This document shows positions 56,594 through 64,000 of a stretch of 64,000 nucleotides of DNA, piece after piece. Positions within the stretch are counted from its first letter, which is position 1, and every line of letters begins with the position of its first letter. The stretch comes from Rotaria macrura (Eukaryota > Rotifera > Eurotatoria > Philodinida > Philodinidae), in the NCBI GenBank assembly GCA_900239685.1, contig OENT01000007.1, positions 62,001 to 126,000 on the forward strand, written 5' to 3'. The position numbers and the translations under genes are program-made. Under the pieces are notes generated by a model. That model had not been told where the DNA came from, made no database searches, and was given only the letters and a program-made list of their open reading frames with translations.

Positions 56594-59500
56594 TATATGT
56601 ATAATAACTGTTGTACGCTCAATCGATCGTTATGATATGAATAGTAAAAAAAAAGAACACAAAAGAAAAGAATAATCAATCGAGCAAATGTCTATGAATA
56701 GCCTTTCGATGTTATCTTTTGTATAATCTTTAGAATAAAAAAAACAGAATTTTACTTTTATCTTTTATTAATCGATAACAAAGAAAAAAATTCATTAATT
56801 TAATACTAATACATCATCTCATTTCTTTTTAATGCGTTAATGCTATTCTTGATGATAAATTGATTTCTTTTGTTCTCATGTGTATGCCTTTAGAAAATAT
56901 AATAACAACATTATGCACACATGTGTTACTTAGTTGGGAATAACTTCGAGGAAGATAGTTTGAAGAAAAATAGAGGTATACGTTAAGACAAATGTTTTTT
57001 CCATACGCTGTTTCCTATGCCACGGGAGACGATTAACCTTAACATAGGATGGAGAGATACCACATGATATCAAGAGAGTTAAGAAAGACGTAAACCATCT
57101 TCATCATCATTGTCCGTTACTGAACGTCCATCTGGTTCGTTCATTCTGTTCTCTCTCTCTGCAATGTTTGTATTCGACGTGATTATAATGAATCTATATG
57201 GTCAAGAAAAACGATGCATGAAAAGGAACGAGAAGAAGACGGAGAGAAAAAAATAGATAAATACATTATGGAAAGAAGATGATGCCCTGTACCGTTCCAA
57301 AGTAGTCTCGTCATCAGATATAAATGAATGCCACTTCAGTTCAGACAGACAGAACAACAACAATTCATCAAATCATATACAAAGAGTAAGTAGACAGCAT
57401 AACATTCCAAGCTGGGCTTCTTCCTCCGTTTGTTTCGTTTCTATATGTTTTACTGAGTGCCAACAAATATTGACTTCTGACTGCAGAAGACAGATACCTC
57501 GAAACATGTTCAACCTTGTATATCAAAATGAGCGAGCATATTTATTGTCCTCTTCTCTTCTCTTTTTTGTTTATGTCCCTTGGCAGATGAAATGAAAAAT
57601 ATATACAATTGTATTGGATAAAATCCATTGAGACATATGGGCTAAGATAGATATTCATTATATTATATATATATATATATATATAAATATGTGTGTGTGT
57701 GTCGATGCAATATACGTTGTGTAAAGAGCTTTAGTGTCTCGAAAATTGTTGCATTCTCCTTGTCTTGACTGTACGGGGAAATCATTATGATCATTGTCCT
57801 GTTTAGTTCAAATAGATATACATGTATATATATGTATGCCGTGCGCATTGAGTGTTCGAATAATTTATCATTTATAATGAGAAGATGTAATCGATTTTAT
57901 CTCAAACTACTAATAGAAGTCAATGAAAAACGGCACAATCAGAATGAACAAACCAAGATAAGTAAGTAATGGAAAAACATTGCATTGTTGTATTCCTCGT
58001 GTGTCTATGGTAAAAGAGAATACATTTATATGTGCATTGATACTTGAAAAATGATACATATTGTATCCGTAACCACTTCGTTCATTGATATCCACTTGTA
58101 CAGGTAACAGAACCGATTTTGAAAAGTGGCGACTTCAACACTTGCTTAATCTGTTTTATTGAAAAAAAAGAAAAGAGAGAATGAATAAGGAAGAAAAAGA
58201 GAAAGTGCATGTATCAGATGACCACTATCACCGACCACATAGCACATTCAATTATCTCTCTAAACAAAAAGAAGAGAAGAAGACGAAGATGGAGAAAGAG
58301 AAGATTCGTGTACTTCTTTTCCTATGTCGGACACGACAACGAATTATGATTGTATTGTGACGATTGTGCATAGAAGTACTCACTCTCTTACTCCTCCTCC
58401 TCCGCCTTCCTCCAGTAAACATTGGATTAGTCGCGCGCGAACGCTATGTACAGTGCGCTTGTATTAAATGAAAAAGCACAGAAAGAGTACAGTTGTAGCA
58501 GTTGCAGTACAGAAGTAACCTTCTTGCATGTGAACATCATGTCTTGATAATAATTGTCAGTTGTGTCCCTACTGAGTAAATACGCATGTATAAGATCGAA
58601 TAATGAATATATCGATCTGTATAAGATTGTGTGTACGTAGTATGTCTATGAATTTGGTATAGATTCCATACGTAAGGGATTTATGCAATCGACAACATCG
58701 ATCGTATACTGGTTCTTGAATTTCAATCGATTACTATCATCAGTAACAGAGACTATTTTACTTGTTGACTAACTAGTTAAGCTTTACGCGTTCAACTCAA
58801 GACACGTTCGTATTCAAAGATAGATCAATTTCCTCTTTGTGTGATTTTTTTTGTTATGCAAAATTCCTATGTGGTCGTCTATCCTATAAACACTAGTCAT
58901 TTCGTCAATTTCACTCGTTTGTTAAAAATTTGAGCCTTCAAATACTGTAAAAGACTATTGATAGAAATTTACAGATGAATGTTATTTTAATTGCTATACG
59001 TAGATAATGACAAATAAGAATGAGCTTTTCTTTTGCTATCATTCATTCAACCTACCTATTGCTTCCTTTCTTTTTGTTCTTTTTTTTCCATCCCTCTCTC
59101 TTCACAATCAATCGACACCTGTATACAAACACGACGTGCTAGGCAATTCTCCTCGTAAAACTTGACCTTTGCTGGACTCATATGGTTCAGCACACTTTGA
59201 AATGATGGGATCTCACCTTTTCCCTTTCTCTCTCTCTTTTCTTCTTTATTTCTTTTTTTGAAAACTATTTGTCTTCATTTCTTTTTTTTTCGTTTTTCTC
59301 TCTTACTCTCTCTCTCCCTTTCTGTCTCTGTTCCCTCTGTGTCTCTGTTTCTCCTTCATTTTACATCCTGCTATTTCACTGAATCTAATCCATCGATTGC
59401 CAATGTCGCCATCATTTCGCATACTTCGATAATACAAATTATACTCAAAAAGACATTGTCCCAACTAATAGTAGAGTAAGTTTCTTTTTTTTTCTTCTTT

Positions 59501-61893
59501 GTCTAAAGAAGAAAAAAAAACATATTCAGAATGAATCTTGTCCATTGGGATTTGTTTTTTTTTACAACCACGATGCAAAAAGCTCAATTGGAATTGCTAA
59601 ATAGTTGCATTACTATATTTAGTAGAGAGAATTCATCTTGTTTTATCTTCATTTGTAACGGAATAAGTCAACATTTTCTTTCTTTTATACAAGATTAAAG
59701 ATCAAAGAACAGAAGATACTGACACTATTGGCATATTTCCAATGAACCCCTCTCCCCCCAAAAAAGGAGTGTACTGTAGCAAATCATTTGCATGATAATT
59801 AAATCTCAAGAGGGATTGAATTGAAGAAGCATTCATGAAGATGGAAAACGAAAGAATTAGAGTACATTCACATGTTCTGAAACCAAATCTCATTTGTCAA
59901 AAAAAAAAACGGGAGAGTCTCTATTCATCTTGTGTTATTTATTTTGTCTCTTACTATATCTGCGTACGCGCTATCGATGAGCTGTAGCTGTAATAATGAT
60001 TGAGTAGTTGAGCCAACTATGAAAAAAAAACAAGTAGTACTGGCGAAATTAGGTTGAAAAAGATAGAGGAAATAACATTGCAGTCGTGTCTTGAATATCA
60101 ATCAGTGAATGCATCATCTTCCAAGAGACAAACTAACGAAACGAAGACATAACCTCTCATTCTCATCTATATATATTATTGAACGATTGTATATTAGGAT
60201 TGTCTGCATAAGAAAAAAAATTGTTCTTAAAGCGCTCTTACAACTAGTCATCGTTGTCGATAGAGAAGAAGATATTATCCGTAAAGTTTGTTTTATGTTT
60301 AGTCGATCGTTTCTTTCCAGCAAATTTATAGCGTAATATCTTGAGAATATTGATAATAGCTGAGATCCATTCTCTATACTTATACATGAAAGTAGTAGAT
60401 ACACTTCATTTATAATTATTGATTATAGTATGTACAACAGGATAATAGATGGTAAGAAACGATAGAACATCTTTGAATGATATCATCGTCTAGTGAAGTT
60501 AGATTTACAACGTAACATTACTACATGATATTCTGACATGTCAGAAAAAAGGAATTTATCTAAAACAAGAAAAACGTATACGTCTGATTATTGCCATGAT
60601 CTTATTGTAAAGATAAGTCAATCAATATTGCATACATATACATACGTATACGTATTTTGTAGTACCTCTTGCGCTCGCTCGCCCGCTCGTTTTCTTTTTC
60701 ATTCACTTCGAATTATTGACATCAATAAGTATACATACGAGAAAAACGAAGAAATAGTAGGTACGTGTGGATTTATTCAAATAATTTAAGAAATAAGTAA
60801 AAGATGACGAAGAAGAAGGAAGCGAAAAAAATCATTTGAAACATCTATAACTATGTTTTATGCTTCTTTTTCGTCAATCATTGTTTAGTGCCATAAAAAT
60901 TTATTTATATATAGATGTTTGTGTAGTTTTATTTTTTCGAAATTGAAATTATCATTTTTGTTTCGTTTCTGTGATCGTACATCTCAACACAAACAATGTT
61001 CGGACTAGCTTCTTGTCTTCATCCGAACAATACGAAAAAAAAAGATGAATGAGTGAATTTGGAAGATCGGATTACGTCATTTTCGTTCGTGCTCGGACTA
61101 TTCTTTCTCGTCAGAAGCGGCATATAACAAGCGAACGAGAGAAAACAGATCTTCTTTTTTTTTCTTCTTTTTTTGTGTATTTCATTTCTCCTTCTCTATT
61201 GCTCTTACTGGTGGTATTTTTTCGGACTAAGCATCTTTATCGTCTCTATTTGGCATTAAATAAAAGTTAAACTGTTCGAGTTATCAGCCGTCGATGCAAT
61301 TTTTGTTTCTCTCTTCGATATTTCAACTCGAGTGAGTAATCAATATTAAAAATTTCTGTTTTTCTTTCTGTCTAAATTTGACAATTTTTATAAACAAGTA
61401 TACGTTTAACTATGATATTTTATCTCAACAACTGATGAAGATAGATTAGTTTGATTTAACATTTTTACACGCACAAACAGACAAAAAATAAATTGAAGAA
61501 TCGATAACATATTTCATGCGATGTGCTACCATGTATATATATACGTATATATATATATATATACATATCTATGCATATGATGTTGTTTCACAGTCAGTGT
61601 AGGTAGCACCATATGAGAAGACATATCAAATTACCAGTTAGTGGATAACGAGCGTCACATGTCGAAATCAATCAATGTACAAACGAAAAATTTTCTTTTT
61701 TCATTATTATTATTAATGTTTATTTCTTATTTTCTTTTTTTCATGTATTTTTATAATCATGAAAAAAAACGAGTTTGCTCTTCATTTTTATATGTATGTA
61801 TTATCTGTCTGTGTTTATTCTAGACAAAGAAATTCAAAAGCTTGAATAGTTATTATTATATATTTGAATAGTCGACGAATAGACATTAACACT
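49300..61893. other. 12.6 kb AT-rich intergenic region between divergent channel and transporter genes
   Basis: No open frame here resembles a known protein, and short frames are low-complexity. It holds many simple repeats: (AAT)n to (AAC/AGC)n at about 51467-51512, AT-type runs at about 52024-52090, 55116-55132, 56562-56596, 57660-57686 and 61534-61562, and (TTTC)n at about 52611-52636. Pyrimidine-rich tracts (tctctctctt) recur, for example 59227-59345. It must hold the promoters and any 5' UTR exons of both flanking genes, but none can be pinpointed. Confidence 0.5.
52611..52636. repeat. (TTTC)n microsatellite
   Basis: About six tandem TTTC units in the large intergenic region. Confidence 0.85.
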
Positions 61894-64000
61894 ATGCCAC
61901 CATTAAGTAATCCAATAGAACAAGCAGTTGAAAGTTTCTTTCTTCTGTTCAATGGTGTGGTCATTTTCTGTAAGTATTTTAGACAAGAAAAGAAAAACTT
62001 TAGTTTATTTTATTTTCTTTGAAATACTTTTAAGTAATGAGTTGTGGTTATACACTCATTGAATCAGGTGGTGTTCGAAGTCAAAATGCTGGCCATAGCC
62101 TTTTTAAAACACTTCTTATTTTTAGTAAGTAAACCAACCAATAACATACATCTCGTTTGATTGATTAAGAAAACTTTTAGTCTCTTCAATACTCGCTTAT
62201 TGGATCACTGGCTATGCATTTGCTTTTGGCAGTAATGCCAATGTCATATTAGGTACACGTTATTGGGCTAGTGAAGTTTTTGGTGCCAATGGTCTTTATC
62301 CAGGCGTCGAAAACTTTACAAATTCAAACAATGCATATAATTTAAATAATCAAGATCCATATATTCATTTCTTTTATCATTATATGTTAACATTTCTTGT
62401 TACAAACATTGCAGCAAGTGCATTTGCTGAACGATGTCGAGTACCTGTGTATGTACTTTTTTCGATTCTTATGTCTGGTATGTGTTTTTCATTTGTAGAA
62501 TCGAATAGAATACATATTTTCTTATTATTCATATTCTACTAGGATTTGTTTATCCATTTCTTGCACATTGGATGTGGGGTGCTAGTGGTTGGTTGGGTGC
62601 TGTTGTTGGTGCACGCGTAAGACATAGTTTATGTTTAATTACACTCATATTTTGTGTCTTCTCGATTGTCTTACGAATAGGATTATGGTGGTAGTGCTAT
62701 AATATATCTAACAGCAGGTGTTGCAGCCTTGATTGGTACAATATTTCTTGGTCCACGTTTTGGTCGATTTGAACCGCGTACATTACCTTTGTTTGGGCAT
62801 AGTATTCCAGTAGATATAAAAAAAAGAAGAACTTTGATAAATAGAAACAAGAGCCGATCATATTTTTATATTTAGATTACATCAGTTGGCGCGATTCTTG
62901 TTGCATTCGGATTCTTTGTAGTTAACTCAGGTGCTGATCATCGTATAACAGGAGTCGCCTATGGTGATCGTGTTGGACATGGTCTTATAAATACGCTTCT
63001 ATCAGGTGCAACATCGGGCGCAACTTATTACTTATTACAACGTGTCATTGAATGTAAGACATAGTGAATTACAAAGAAAAACGACATGCTTGTTTTGTTT
63101 ACTTTTCAATAATTAGCAATTAAGCAACCTGCTCGTCATCTTAAACGACGTGTATTTCTATCAACTGTTAATTCAATAATCGCTGGTATGGTTGCTGTTG
63201 CTGCTGGTGCTGTTGCCTATAATCCATGGTCATCAGTTATCATTGGTGCTATTGCTGCATTAAGTTTCTTATTATGGAGTAAATTATTAATTAAACTTCA
63301 TATTGATGATCCTGTCGAAACAGCTGCCGGTATAAGAAGAATGACGAAGAAAACGACGAATTTTTCTTGAATATTGTCTTTTTAGTTCATATTGGTGGTG
63401 GTCTTTGGGGTATTTTTGCTTTACCAATCTTTCGTCGAACAATTGGACCATCGGCGGATGGTGCCATCACTGAAAATGTATTCGTTTCAATTATTTATCG
63501 CATTAGTGTTGGAGAAAGTTGGAGGGTAAAATTTTTTCTTTTTTTAGTAATATGACATAAAATTCATAGAAATTAATTACCTAGGGTTTACTCAATTCGT
63601 TATGTACGGCAGCTGTTGTTATGGCATGGACAGCTATTTTTATTGGACTTCTATTTCTTTTACTGAAATTAGTTCGCGTATTGAAAGTCTCACAAGAAGA
63701 AGAATTACGAGGTATAGAACTATACAATGAGACTTGATTTGGTATTATTTTATGAGACATTGTTCTTTCAATAGGTATCGACCTATTTCAACACGGTGAA
63801 CCAGCCTATGCACTTCGTATTTACTGTGCTGCTTGTGGTGAACAATTACAAGGTAAAACCATTGAACAAGAAACCGTTGGCGCCCGAACGAATTTCCCGA
63901 ATATTGTCACTGATGCAGAAGGAGGTATGTGAATGGAAGTTTTTAATTTACTATAGGGTTTTTGATGACCACTAAAGAATATTTCTACAAGCACATTTCT
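61894..64000 (+). CDS. Amt-family ammonium transporter (5' part)
   Basis: Ten exons in phase (61894-61969, 62035-62124, 62181-62477, 62543-62616, 62681-62809, 62876-63053, 63117-63329, 63386-63525, 63585-63711, 63775-63924) give 491 residues; the 3' end lies past the window. Amt proteins are trimeric membrane channels conducting ammonium. Family marks: LMSCGYTLIESGGVRSQNA (Amt MQCGFAFLEAGAVRSKN), HWMWGASGWLGA, DYGGSAIIYLTAGVAALIGT, GPRFGRF, VHIGGGLWGIFA and EEELRGIDLFQHGEPAY, the conserved start of the cytosolic tail. About eleven hydrophobic segments fit the fold. The second pore histidine is present (H354), but the first is Tyr (Y188). It is an Amt rather than an Rh protein by these motifs. 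All introns seen are about 50-70 bp. Confidence 0.92.

Noticed and set aside
57663-58095. Short frames near AT-rich repeats
   Set aside because: Built largely from TATA/GTGT repeats; not protein-like.

Overview
The window looks like nuclear DNA of a small invertebrate animal, most likely a rotifer and probably a bdelloid. It is strongly AT-rich. Its genes are animal genes with many introns of about 45-70 bp mixed with a few long, transposon-filled ones. It carries a T-type calcium channel and an HP1 protein, and same-strand genes sit very close together with splice-acceptor-like sites at the start codon. The phylum is an inference; the sequence carries no species marker.

Layout. 1-3747 (minus): start of a gene whose first exon encodes a divergent BAF (barrier-to-autointegration factor) domain followed by a long disordered tail; it runs off the left edge. 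3884-4288 (plus): a GSKIP-like protein, divergent from the BAF gene across 136 bp. 4289-10316: mostly non-coding, with a decayed coding patch and a 700 bp non-autonomous hAT element. 10317-34074 (plus): three housekeeping genes in a row, mitochondrial asparaginyl-tRNA synthetase (NARS2), an HP1/CBX-like chromodomain protein and the nucleolar AAA ATPase NVL. NARS2 and HP1 are 73 bp apart. HP1 and NVL are now separated by a 6.2 kb LTR-retrotransposon insertion (22434-28620, target duplication ACTTG); without it they would lie about 200 bp apart. Introns of NARS2 and HP1 hold further hAT elements and motif-saturated short repeats.

34425-49299 (minus): a complete 25-exon T-type (Cav3) calcium channel alpha1 gene, tail to tail with NVL. 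The exon model stays in frame throughout (2,179 or 2,205 residues) and the pore signature is EEDD. Two tandem exons, 45176-45308 and 44622-44832, both encode the domain II S5-pore turret and have the same phases, so they are mutually exclusive alternatives with 3 versus 6 cysteines. 49300-61893: 12.6 kb of AT-rich, microsatellite-rich DNA without a recognisable gene, between the divergent channel gene and an Amt-family ammonium transporter (61894 to right edge) whose first pore histidine is replaced by tyrosine.

No RNA gene, CRISPR array or prokaryotic operon was found. The most interesting items are the alternative pore-turret exons, the Tyr-for-His transporter, the short repeats built from many copies of different small motifs, and the retrotransposon that splits what may have been a trans-spliced gene string.
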